Below, in pieces: positions 1-8,474 of a stretch of DNA of 29,358 nucleotides (positions are counted from its first letter, which is position 1; every line of letters begins with the position of its first letter). The stretch is taken from contig CAXTJP010000027.1 in the NCBI GenBank assembly GCA_964244615.1, positions 1 through 29,358 on the forward strand, given 5' to 3'. The notes beneath the pieces were generated by a model. It was not told the origin of the DNA. It did not search any database and saw nothing but the letters and a program-made list of their open reading frames with translations. Made by a program: the position numbers and the translations under genes. The stretch comes from BOG-908 sp964244615. GTDB lineage: Bacteria; Pseudomonadota; Alphaproteobacteria; Acetobacterales; Acetobacteraceae.

Positions 1-628
1 GCCCGCGCCATGGCCCGGCGGCGCACAGGAACAGCGTGGCGGCGAGCGCGGCGAGCGCGGGGCCGCGGCTTTCCGTCCGCGCGATGAACACCGCCATCGC
101 CAGCGCGGCCGCCGCGTGGGCGAGTCGCCAGCGTCGTTCGGCCAGCACGCGGCACGCGGCCGCCAGGTAGGCGACGCTCATGACTGACGCGCCGAGGATG
201 GGGTGCGAGGTGGCCCCCCAGCCATGCAGCCGCGGACCGTCCTGCGGCAGCAGCAGCCCCAGCGTCACGCTCAGGACGGCGTTGCCCGCGCCGCACCAGA
301 TCAGCACGGTCGCCAGCCTGCGGAACCCGCCGGGCGGCGGCCAGGCGCGCAGCATCAGCACGAAGAACGCGGCCGTCATCGCCGCCCCCACGGCGAAGTG
401 CCGGCTACGATGCCCGTCATCGTGGCCCCAGAGCAGCGTCAGGCCGGACCAGCCGATCAGCAGCAGCCCGAGCACCGCGCCCGGGTCCCGGGGGATCGCC
501 CGCGGGTGGGGCCGCCGGCCGAGGAGCGCGCACGCGCCGAGGGCCAGGTAGAACACCAGCGCGTAGGCCGGCTCGGACGGCAGCACGAAGGCGGCCGCCA
601 CGAACAGCAGCAGCAGCGCCTCGAGCAT
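1..628 (-). CDS. O-antigen ligase-like polytopic membrane protein (3' end cut by window edge)
   Basis: The minus strand is open from an ATG at 628 to the window edge, giving about 209 residues. The product is almost entirely hydrophobic helices (start MLEALLLLFVAAAFVLPSEP) with several membrane segments. Near the left edge it carries the stretch ARTESRGPALAALAATLF, which resembles the 'T-x-SRG' segment of Wzy_C/WaaL-type O-antigen ligases. Such proteins transfer or polymerise lipid-linked polysaccharide on the periplasmic face of the inner membrane. It follows the glycosyltransferase at 695-1741 closely, which supports a surface-polysaccharide role. The frame has no stop between that gene's TGA and the ATG, so a TTG at 682 or GTGs at 652 and 646 could also be the start. 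The conserved C-terminal part is outside the window, so the family call is moderate. Confidence 0.7.
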   Translation of the reverse strand, partial: MLEALLLLFVAAAFVLPSEPAYALVFYLALGACALLGRRPHPRAIPRDPGAVLGLLLIGWSGLTLLWGHDDGHRSRHFAVGAAMTAAFFVLMLRAWPPPGGFRRLATVLIWCGAGNAVLSVTLGLLLPQDGPRLHGWGATSHPILGASVMSVAYLAAACRVLAERRWRLAHAAAALAMAVFIARTESRGPALAALAATLFLCAAGPWRG

Positions 629-694
629 GAGGGCCGGCGGGCGCACCGGCACTGCTTCGTGGCCGGGCGCGGCGTGGGTCAACGCGATGTCCGC

Positions 695-1741
695 TCAGTC
701 GATCAGGGTGGGCCACGCATAGTCGCGGGCGTCGTGCGTGTCGAACGCCACGTCCACCAGGTAGGCGGCCACCAGCGTCTCGTTGAACAGCGCGTGGTAG
801 CGGGCACGGCCGGCGGAGGCCAGCGCCTGGCGCCAGGCGGGCTCGGCGATCATCCGGCGCAACGCCCCGGCCAGCTCCCCGAGATCGGAGAAGAACGCCA
901 TCTCGCCGGCGCCGAACAGCGTGTCGTAGCCTGTGGCGCGGTCGATCAGGATGGCCTGGCCGTTGCCCGCCATGTGCGCCAGGCGGTCGCTGGAATAGAG
1001 GAACGCGTCGTTGCGCCGGCTGGCATTCAGGCCGGCCGCGCACTGGCCGAGCGCCGACGCGTAGGCGGCGCCGGCCAGGGCCGCCCGCCCGCCGAGCCCG
1101 GCCAGGCAGCAGCGCAGGCCGGGCACGGCGCGGCGCAGTTCGACCATCAGGTCGTCCATGTTCCAGGCGCGGCCGAACAGGGCGCGACGCGGCCGGGCGG
1201 GGTGCCCGCAGGCGAAGAACAGGTCGTAGGGCGGCGCCTCCGCCAGGTCGGCGCGCCCGCTCTCGATGGAGTGGTCGACAGGGTTCGGCATGAAGCCCAG
1301 CCGCATGCCCGCGCGTCGCAGCGGCGCCAGAGCCTGGCCGGCGGTGGAGACCAGGGTGGCGTCCACCACGTCGAGCTTGCTGCGCAGGCGGGCGATGTTG
1401 TCCGGCTCGAACAGCGGGTCGACGTTCCATTGCAGCACACGCAGGGCCGGCAGCGCCCGGCGCAGCGCCGCCACCGTCTCGGGCCGTATGGTGTCGGCGT
1501 GGCCCAGCAGCAGCAGGTCCGGCCGCATGTCGTGCGCGAGCCGCGTCAGCATGCGGTTGGCATGGGGGCCGCCCAGCTTGCGCGTGCCGAACGGGCTGCC
1601 GGCGCGCGCCACGTCGCGGTCGGCGAAATCGACCACCTGGTGCCCACCCCTTACCAGGCCGCGGCTGATCTTGGGCGCCACCGAATGCAGGAACGCCCCC
1701 TTCGCCCGCGACCCGAAATTGCCCACGTGAAGGATGCGCAT
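695..1741 (-). CDS. Glycosyltransferase (GT4-like, CgeB/Glyco_trans_1_2 type)
   Basis: This 348-aa protein starts MRILHVGNFGSRAKGAF, a Rossmann-type first strand and loop usual in GT-B glycosyltransferases. A longer open frame exists upstream, but the ATG at 1741 fits the family start. The C-terminal half (SSDRLAHMAGNGQAILIDRA, then GAGEMAFFSDLGELAGALRR) matches the nucleotide-sugar-binding domain of the Glyco_trans_1_2 family, which ends with a helix covering 'YHALFNETLVAAYL'. It probably adds a sugar to a surface polysaccharide or lipid-linked glycan in the cytoplasm. Donor and acceptor cannot be told. The O-antigen-ligase-like gene starts just downstream in the same direction, so the two are probably co-transcribed. 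Confidence 0.8.
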   Translation of the reverse strand: MRILHVGNFGSRAKGAFLHSVAPKISRGLVRGGHQVVDFADRDVARAGSPFGTRKLGGPHANRMLTRLAHDMRPDLLLLGHADTIRPETVAALRRALPALRVLQWNVDPLFEPDNIARLRSKLDVVDATLVSTAGQALAPLRRAGMRLGFMPNPVDHSIESGRADLAEAPPYDLFFACGHPARPRRALFGRAWNMDDLMVELRRAVPGLRCCLAGLGGRAALAGAAYASALGQCAAGLNASRRNDAFLYSSDRLAHMAGNGQAILIDRATGYDTLFGAGEMAFFSDLGELAGALRRMIAEPAWRQALASAGRARYHALFNETLVAAYLVDVAFDTHDARDYAWPTLID

Positions 1742-1875
1742 GGACCAGGTATCAGGCCTCGGCCGCCGCTGGCCAGAGAGACACCCGGGGAGACGGGCGC
1801 ATCGCCGCTTGGCAGGCCCGCAACCGTGGCCAGCTTCCTTTTCCGGGGCATCTCCTATAGACACCCGCCCGGCCC

Positions 1876-1954
<79 letters not shown>

Positions 1955-1967
1955 ACGGAGACGACCC

Positions 1968-2273
1968 ATGCGCGCCCGCATCTTCCAGCAGCCCAAGACC
2001 GCCATGTCGTCCGGTACCGCCCACACCACGCAGTGGGCGCTCGAATGGGAGCCCACCGAGCAGCGCCGACAGGACCCGCTGATGGGCTGGTTCGGCAGCG
2101 GCGACACCCAGGCGCAGGTCCACCTGCATTTCGACACCCGCGAGGACGCGATCGCCTATGCCGACCGCGCCGGCATCGCCTACGACGTCGAACTGCCGCC
2201 GGTCCGCGTGCACGTCCCCAAGGTCTACGCCGACAATTTCAAGTTCGGCCGGCTGGACAACTGGACCCACTGA
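1968..2273 (+). CDS. NDUFS4-like accessory subunit of respiratory complex I (ETC complex I subunit conserved region)
   Basis: A 101-aa protein starting MRARIFQQPKTAMSSGTA. It contains the features of the alphaproteobacterial and mitochondrial NDUFS4/AQDQ family (PF04800): 'WALEWEP', 'DPLMGWFGSGDTQAQVHLHF', 'FDTREDAIAYADRAGI', and an ending of the 'YADNFKFGRLDNWTH' type. In mitochondria this subunit sits on the matrix arm of NADH:ubiquinone oxidoreductase near the FMN/NADH module and helps stabilise it. The length is normal for bacterial members. GGAG about 8 bases upstream supports the ATG at 1968. The gene lies between two tRNA genes only 15 and 18 bases away, so it may share their transcript. 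Other complex I genes are not in the window. Confidence 0.93.
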   Translation: MRARIFQQPKTAMSSGTAHTTQWALEWEPTEQRRQDPLMGWFGSGDTQAQVHLHFDTREDAIAYADRAGIAYDVELPPVRVHVPKVYADNFKFGRLDNWTH

Positions 2274-2291
2274 GGTTCGGCCGGCCCCGGA

Positions 2292-2368
2292 GCGCCCTTA
2301 GCTCAGTTGGATAGAGCAATAGCCTTCTAAGCTATGGGTCGGTGGTTCGAATCCACCAGGGCGCGCCA
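2292..2368 (+). tRNA. tRNA-Arg (anticodon TCT)
   Basis: The acceptor arms are GCGCCCT (2292-2298) and AGGGCGC (2358-2364), with discriminator G and encoded CCA at 2366-2368. The D-arm reads TAGCTCAGTTGGATAGAGCA. The anticodon stem is ATAGC/GCTAT with loop CTTCTAA, giving anticodon TCT at 2326-2328. The T-arm contains GGTTCGAATCC. TCT reads the AGA and AGG arginine codons, which are rare at this GC content. Confidence 0.97.
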
Positions 2369-2465
2369 TTCTCCGTCGTCGAACGACGCGCCGGGCAAAC
2401 CGCCTATGTCGGTGCCGCGTTGATGAGCGGGGCGGCGATGCCGCCGGACAAGCAGGGGCACGTGC

Positions 2466-2639
2466 ATGCTACGTTACGCAATAATCTTTGCCGTGATCTC
2501 ACTCATCGCGGGCTTCCTCGGGTTCAGCGGCGTCTCCGCGGCGACGGCCGGGATCGCCAAGATCTTCTTCTTCATCGCCATCGCGGTGTTCCTGCTGTTC
2601 CTGATCCTCGCCATCACCGGCGTGAACCTCCTCACCTGA
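2466..2639 (+). CDS. UPF0391 / DUF1328 small membrane protein
   Basis: A 57-aa protein, MLRYAIIFAVISLIAGFLGF followed by SGVSAATAGIAKIFFFIAIA and a hydrophobic end. It has two transmembrane helices joined by the short 'GFSGVSAATAGIAK' turn that typifies the UPF0391/DUF1328 family (E. coli YtjA-like). The family function is not established, though members are often linked to envelope stress. AGGGGC about 5 bases before the ATG serves as ribosome-binding site. It ends 22 bases before the convergent regulator gene. Confidence 0.93.
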   Translation: MLRYAIIFAVISLIAGFLGFSGVSAATAGIAKIFFFIAIAVFLLFLILAITGVNLLT

Positions 2640-2661
2640 CGGCATCGCACGACGCGGCGCG

Positions 2662-3615
2662 CTAATCCGAGCGCGCCACCCCTGCCCGGCGCATCTTGCG
2701 GTGCAGGGTGGCGCGGCTGACGCCGAGTGCCTTGGCCGCCGCCGAGACGTTGCCGCCCGATCGCGCCAACGCGCGCTGCAGCACGCCGCGCTCCGCACGC
2801 GCCAGGTTTTCCGGACCGTCGGCGCGCGGGGTCAACACCGTCTCGGCAGGCAGCCCGCGGGCCAGCATCGTATCGGTGATGCCGCAGGCCTGGCGGGCGG
2901 CGCAGGTTGCGCCGAGCACGGTGTCGTCAGCCCCCACGGCCAGCAGCGCGCCGGTGCTCCACTCGGTGTCGGGCGCCAGAACGATGCGTGCGGTCGGAAA
3001 GGCGCGTCTGAAGTGCCGTGCCTCGATCCGACGCGCGGCGTCTGCCACGGCGGCCGCGATCAGGCGCGCGAAATCCTCCGTCAGGTCGTCGCGGCACGAG
3101 GACACGTCGAGCGCCGCCACCAGCCGCCCCCGGTGATCGTGGATCGGCGCCACCGCACAGCTGAGCCCGGTATTGCGCTGGTGGAAATGCTGATCGCGAT
3201 GGATCAGCAGCGGCCGTGCCTCGGCCAGGCAGGTGCCGATGCCGTTCGTGCCCTCCGCCTCCTCGCTCCACACCGCACCCGGCCACAGGCCCCAGCGGCG
3301 GAACGTGTCGTTGTCGCCGCAGGCGCCGCGCCGGTCCACCGGCACGCCGTGGGCGTCGGTGAACAGCACGCAGCAGCCGCTGCCACCAACCGCCTGGAAC
3401 AGCCGATCCAGCGTGCCGTCCGCGGCGGCGAGCAGGGGCTCCACCGAAGCGCGCGACTGAAGAAGCTCGAGCGCGTCGAGGATGCGGGGTGGGCGCGTGT
3501 CCAGCGGATCCAGCTTGTAGCGGGTCAGCGAGCGCGCCCAGGACGCGAACAGCGCCGACCGCCCCGAGGCGGACGGGTCACGGGCGACGGCGCGTATGCG
3601 ATCGGCGTGTTTCAT
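2662..3615 (-). CDS. GAF-domain transcriptional regulator with C-terminal Fis-type HTH (AcoR-like, no AAA+ domain)
   Basis: A 317-aa regulator. The ATG at 3615 has GGGAGGG at good spacing; a GTG at 3621 overlaps that ribosome site and is unlikely. Residues of about 65-195 form a GAF-type sensor domain with the AcoR-like pattern 'GSGCCVLFTDAHGVPVDRRG', 'WSEEAEGTNGIGTCLAE' and 'VAPIHDHRGRLVAALDVSS'. The last 40 residues are a Fis-family helix-turn-helix (ERGVLQRALARSGGNVSAAA, then KALGVSRATLHRKMRRAGV). The central sigma-54-activating AAA+ ATPase of AcoR-type activators is absent: the GAF domain runs into a short linker and then the HTH. It therefore probably acts at ordinary sigma-70 promoters. 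It is divergent from the PQQ alcohol dehydrogenase gene and is its likely regulator, perhaps binding the palindrome at 3754-3771. The ligand is unknown; an alcohol or aldehyde is a guess from context. Confidence 0.88.
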   Translation of the reverse strand: MKHADRIRAVARDPSASGRSALFASWARSLTRYKLDPLDTRPPRILDALELLQSRASVEPLLAAADGTLDRLFQAVGGSGCCVLFTDAHGVPVDRRGACGDNDTFRRWGLWPGAVWSEEAEGTNGIGTCLAEARPLLIHRDQHFHQRNTGLSCAVAPIHDHRGRLVAALDVSSCRDDLTEDFARLIAAAVADAARRIEARHFRRAFPTARIVLAPDTEWSTGALLAVGADDTVLGATCAARQACGITDTMLARGLPAETVLTPRADGPENLARAERGVLQRALARSGGNVSAAAKALGVSRATLHRKMRRAGVARSD

Positions 3616-3753
3616 GGCCACCCTCCCGAAGCCCCGCCTCGGACACCCGGCATGTCTGCTTCGAACCTCGCAGCTTTCCTGCCTCTCACTTCGTTCTGGC
3701 TGCGAGCTTTACGCCTGTCGCTGCGCCATGCAAGCAGGCCCTGCCCCGTCGTT

Positions 3754-3771
3754 TGTCGCAGAATTGCGACA
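3754..3771. promoter_or_regulatory. Perfect palindrome, candidate operator of the GAF-Fis regulator
   Basis: TGTCGCAGAATTGCGACA consists of two perfect 7-base arms (TGTCGCA and TGCGACA) around GAAT. It lies in the 298-base divergent gap between the regulator and the dehydrogenase, about 140 bases from each start. Fis-type HTH proteins bind dyad sites as dimers, so this is the best operator candidate. Binding by this protein is inferred from position and symmetry only. Confidence 0.55.
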
Positions 3772-3800
3772 GTTGACCGGGGGCGCACGACACGGCGCCA

Positions 3801-3831
3801 TTGCACCGCAAGCCTGCGGGACGACTATAGA
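3801..3831 (+). promoter_or_regulatory. Possible promoter of the PQQ dehydrogenase gene
   Basis: TTGCAC (3801-3806) and TATAGA (3826-3831) resemble -35 and -10 elements, with a long 19-base spacer that would suit activator-dependent transcription. The pair lies 30 bases downstream of the palindrome at 3754-3771. I found no -24/-12 sigma-54 pattern (GG, ten bases, GC) here. The call rests on two hexamers. Confidence 0.3.
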
Positions 3832-3846
3832 TCGAGGTGAGGCGTC

Positions 3847-3874
3847 GGCGCCGCCCGTGCCAGGGCGGGGCGCC
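3847..3874 (+). promoter_or_regulatory. GC-rich hairpin in the 5' leader of the PQQ dehydrogenase gene
   Basis: GGCGCCGCCC (3847-3856) pairs with GGGCGGGGCGCC (3863-3874) as a ten-pair stem with a two-base bulge and six-base loop. It lies 39 bases before the start codon. A weaker GTTTC/GAAAC pair follows at 3881-3898, just before the GGAGG at 3904-3908. It could affect mRNA stability or translation. No known riboswitch fold is recognised. Confidence 0.35.
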
Positions 3875-3913
3875 CAATTCGTTTCGTAAATAAGAAACTC
3901 GTCGGAGGCCAAT

Positions 3914-5647
3914 ATGAGCTTACCCAGCATACCGCGCCCCTCGTTCCGCCTGGCGCTGGCACTCGGCTGCGTCCTGACTGCGCCGCTCGGCACCGCCTCG
4001 GCCGAGACCCAGGTCGCGGGATCACCCGCCTACAGCCCGGTGACCGATGCGAGGCTCGCCAACGCCGCGGATGATCCGGGTTGGCTGATGTACCGCCACG
4101 ACTACACCAGCTCGGGCTACTCGTTGCTCGACCGTATCACCGCCAGCAACGTGACGCAGCTCAAGCCGGTCTGGGACTTCAAGAGCGGCTTCGAGCAGGG
4201 CCACGAATCCCCGCCGGTGGTCAACGGCGACACGATGTTCATCACCACGCCGAAGGACGAGGTACACGCCTTCCAGTCCAGCACCGGCAAGGCGTTGTGG
4301 ACCTACAAGCACGACCTCAGCCAGGTGGGCTTGAAGACCGTCTGCTGCGACGTCGTCAACCGCGGCGTGGCGCTCTACGGCGAGAACGTCTACCTAGCCA
4401 CGCTCGACAACTACGTGGTGGCGCTGAACGCCCACACCGGCGCGGTTGTCTGGAAGAAGCAGCTCGCCCCGGCCGACCAGGGTGCGGCGATGACGCTGGC
4501 CCCGCTTGTACTGAAGGGACACGTGATCGTCGGCCTCTCCGGCGGCGAATACGGCGCGCGCGGCTCGGTGATTTCGCTCGACGCGATGACCGGCGACATG
4601 GCGTGGCAGCGCTTCACGGTGCCCGCGCCGAACGAGCCGGGCGGCAACACCTGGCCGAAGGGTGCCTACAAGACCGGCGGCGGCGGCGCCTGGCTGACCG
4701 GCAGCTACGATGCCGCGACCGACACGCTGTTCTGGGGCGTCGGCAATCCCGGGCCCTGGCTTGCCACCCTGCGGCCCGGCAACAACCTCTACACCGACAG
4801 CGTCATCGCGATGAACCCGTCGACCGGCGCGATCAAGTGGTACTACCAGTACACGCCGCACGACACATGGGACTACGACGGCACCAACGAGACGGTGTTG
4901 ACCGAAATCGACTACAAGGGCGTCAGCCACAAGGCGATCGTGTCGGCGAGCCGCAACGGCTGGTTCTACGCCATCGACCGGGTCAGCGGTAAGCTGATCT
5001 ATGCCGACAAATTCGCCACTGCCACCTCGGTCAGCGGGGTCAAGGACGGCGAGATGGTCACCGATACGGCGGAGCGCCCGACCGTGGACAAGCAGGTGTT
5101 CACCTGCCCGAGCTTCCTGGGCGGCAAGAACTGGTGGCCGATCGCCATCGACCCACAGACCCACTACGCCTACGTGCCCACCATGCACACCTGCATGACG
5201 ATCAAGGGCGGCGCGGTCAGCTACAAAGCCGGCCTGCCGTTCCTGGGCGAGAGCTTCAAGGTGCTGCGCGACCCGAAATTCCCCGACGCGTGGGGTGAGG
5301 TGCAGGCGATCGACCTGAACACCGGCAAGCAAGCCTGGACGTTCCCGAGCGCCCTGCCCTGGAACGACGGCATGCTGGCCACGGCGGGCGGCCTCGTGTT
5401 CTCCGGGAGTGCCGACGGCTATCTCTACGCCTTCGACGCCAAGACAGGTGCGGTCAGGTGGAAGAGCCCGCAAATGAGCTCCGGCGTCATCGGCGTGCCC
5501 GGCACCTGGAAGGTCGGTGCCAAGCAGTACGTCGGCGTCTGGGCCGGCTGGGGTGGTGCGACGCCGATCTGGGGCGGCGACATGGCCAAGGACCCGGCGG
5601 TGAAAAACATCCCGCTCGGCGGCCATTTCTACGTGTTCGGGCTGTAA
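3914..5647 (+). CDS. Periplasmic PQQ-dependent alcohol dehydrogenase, lanthanide-type signature (ExaA/XoxF superfamily)
   Basis: A 577-aa quinoprotein that oxidises primary alcohols to aldehydes in the periplasm with PQQ as cofactor. Residues 1-30 are a signal peptide cut after ASA. The rest is an eight-bladed propeller with repeated W-docking motifs (for example 'ALNAHTGAVVWKK', 'AFDAKTGAVRWKS'). Visible active-site features are Glu98 in 'GHESPPVV', the vicinal cysteines Cys144-Cys145 in 'TVCCDVVNRG', and Asp320 in 'TWDYDGTNE'. Asp322, two residues after the catalytic Asp, marks lanthanide-dependent enzymes (XoxF, PedH); calcium enzymes have Ala or Ser there. There is no C-terminal cytochrome domain, so electrons must pass to a separate cytochrome, probably the next gene product 11 bases downstream. 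GGAGG precedes the start at good spacing. Whether methanol, ethanol or another alcohol is the substrate cannot be read from sequence. Confidence 0.93.
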   Translation: MSLPSIPRPSFRLALALGCVLTAPLGTASAETQVAGSPAYSPVTDARLANAADDPGWLMYRHDYTSSGYSLLDRITASNVTQLKPVWDFKSGFEQGHESPPVVNGDTMFITTPKDEVHAFQSSTGKALWTYKHDLSQVGLKTVCCDVVNRGVALYGENVYLATLDNYVVALNAHTGAVVWKKQLAPADQGAAMTLAPLVLKGHVIVGLSGGEYGARGSVISLDAMTGDMAWQRFTVPAPNEPGGNTWPKGAYKTGGGGAWLTGSYDAATDTLFWGVGNPGPWLATLRPGNNLYTDSVIAMNPSTGAIKWYYQYTPHDTWDYDGTNETVLTEIDYKGVSHKAIVSASRNGWFYAIDRVSGKLIYADKFATATSVSGVKDGEMVTDTAERPTVDKQVFTCPSFLGGKNWWPIAIDPQTHYAYVPTMHTCMTIKGGAVSYKAGLPFLGESFKVLRDPKFPDAWGEVQAIDLNTGKQAWTFPSALPWNDGMLATAGGLVFSGSADGYLYAFDAKTGAVRWKSPQMSSGVIGVPGTWKVGAKQYVGVWAGWGGATPIWGGDMAKDPAVKNIPLGGHFYVFGL

Positions 5648-5658
5648 GGCGCGTATCC

Positions 5659-6825
5659 ATGACAAGACGCCTGATCATCCAGGGCGCATCCAGCCCTGTC
5701 TGGCTCGCGGCTTTGGGCGCCGTGCTGCTGCACGGCGCCGCGACGGCCGCCGACCTCAACGTCTGCATCGACAAATCCAGCGCCACGGCGGCGCGCGACC
5801 ATAGCATCGCCCATGCCGTGGCCGAGCGGGCCGGACTGACGCTCGCGACCTACGAGTTCGACGGTGCGAGCGACGATGACGGGCTGAACGGCGCCTCCTT
5901 CAAGGCGCTGCTCGCCCGTGACTGCCACCTGATCCTGGGCTTCCCGCTCGACGCGACCGACGGCGTGGCGCCGGCCGGCCTGATGGCGACCAGGCCCTAT
6001 GACCAGACCGGCTTCGTCCTGGTGGTGCCGAAGGGCTCGCCGGCCCACAGCCTGTCCGACCTGCCACAGGGAACCGAGGTCGCCGTCACCTACGAGACCA
6101 CGCCCGACCTATACTTCGCCGACCACCCGAACCTGCAGCCCGACATGCACCGGACCGATGTCGACACGCTGAAAACGTTGTCGTCCGGCGCGGTGCACGC
6201 CGCCATGGTCTGGGGGCCGACCGCATCGAGCTACAACGACGGTGCGTCGGAGGGTAACCGGCTGGCCGTCTATCCGCTCGCCGAGCCGCATGCGCGTTGG
6301 AACGTGGTCGGGCTGTATTTGCCGCAGGGCGCCCACGAGGCGGCGACCTTTGAGGCGACGGTGGCGGCGCTTAAGCGAGGCAAGGCGCGCCCAGCCGACG
6401 TGAAGATGCCCGCGCTGCTGCAGCACCCGTGGCACGATCCGGCGATCCAGCTGGCGGCACTCACGACCGAGGCGCCGGGCCAGGGTCCGCCGGCGCTCTA
6501 CACCGACGCGCAGGCGAAGTCGGGTGCTGCCAAGTTCTCCGACAACTGCGAAACCTGCCACGGCGCGCATCTCGAAGGCCGGGCCGGTCCGGCGCTGAAG
6601 GGGCCGAACTTCGCATCGGCAAAATCCGCCTTCAACGTCAGCGATATCTTCAACATCGTCTCGCAGAACATGCCCGCGTCCAACCCGGGCAGCCTGGATC
6701 ATGTCGACTACGTGGAAATCATGGCTTTCCTGCTGCAGCAGAACGGCTATCCTGCCGGCACGACCGCTTTGACGTTCGAAGATGCCGGCGCATCCAAGGT
6801 ACCGCTGGTGTATCGGGGCAAGTAG
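5659..6825 (+). CDS. Fusion protein: XoxJ/MoxJ-like periplasmic binding domain + cytochrome c domain
   Basis: A 388-aa exported protein, signal peptide about 1-31 (cut near ATAA). Residues about 32-265 resemble the quinoprotein-associated solute-binding family of MoxJ/XoxJ ('NVCIDKSSATAARDHSIAHA', 'TRPYDQTGFVLVVPKGSP', 'AVHAAMVWGPTAS'). Residues about 280-365 are a class I cytochrome c with CETCH at 297-301 and a likely axial Met338 in 'NMPASNPG'. In known xox and mxa clusters these are two genes: the J protein associates with the dehydrogenase and the G protein takes its electrons. Here they are one chain, only 11 bases after the dehydrogenase gene. A longer frame begins inside that gene, but the ATG at 5659 starts the signal peptide. 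It probably serves as dedicated electron acceptor and maturation or docking partner; that joint role is inferred. Confidence 0.85.
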   Translation: MTRRLIIQGASSPVWLAALGAVLLHGAATAADLNVCIDKSSATAARDHSIAHAVAERAGLTLATYEFDGASDDDGLNGASFKALLARDCHLILGFPLDATDGVAPAGLMATRPYDQTGFVLVVPKGSPAHSLSDLPQGTEVAVTYETTPDLYFADHPNLQPDMHRTDVDTLKTLSSGAVHAAMVWGPTASSYNDGASEGNRLAVYPLAEPHARWNVVGLYLPQGAHEAATFEATVAALKRGKARPADVKMPALLQHPWHDPAIQLAALTTEAPGQGPPALYTDAQAKSGAAKFSDNCETCHGAHLEGRAGPALKGPNFASAKSAFNVSDIFNIVSQNMPASNPGSLDHVDYVEIMAFLLQQNGYPAGTTALTFEDAGASKVPLVYRGK

Positions 6826-6899
6826 CACTCGGCGCGGCGCGGCCAGACTGCCGCAAGCGGACCGCAAGAACCGCACACCCTCACAGGAGGACGACCACA

Positions 6900-8420
<1,521 letters not shown>

Positions 8421-8428
8421 GCCGGTGC

Positions 8429-8464
8429 GGGGCCTGGGCGTCGGTCCAGGCCCCGTTGCCTTTT
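8429..8464 (+). terminator. Rho-independent terminator after the aldehyde dehydrogenase
   Basis: A perfect nine-pair stem, GGGGCCTGG (8429-8437) with CCAGGCCCC (8446-8454), encloses an eight-base loop and is followed by GTTGCCTTTT. It starts eight bases after the stop codon and closes the alcohol-oxidation operon. Confidence 0.85.
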
Positions 8465-8474
8465 CGCGACCCAC

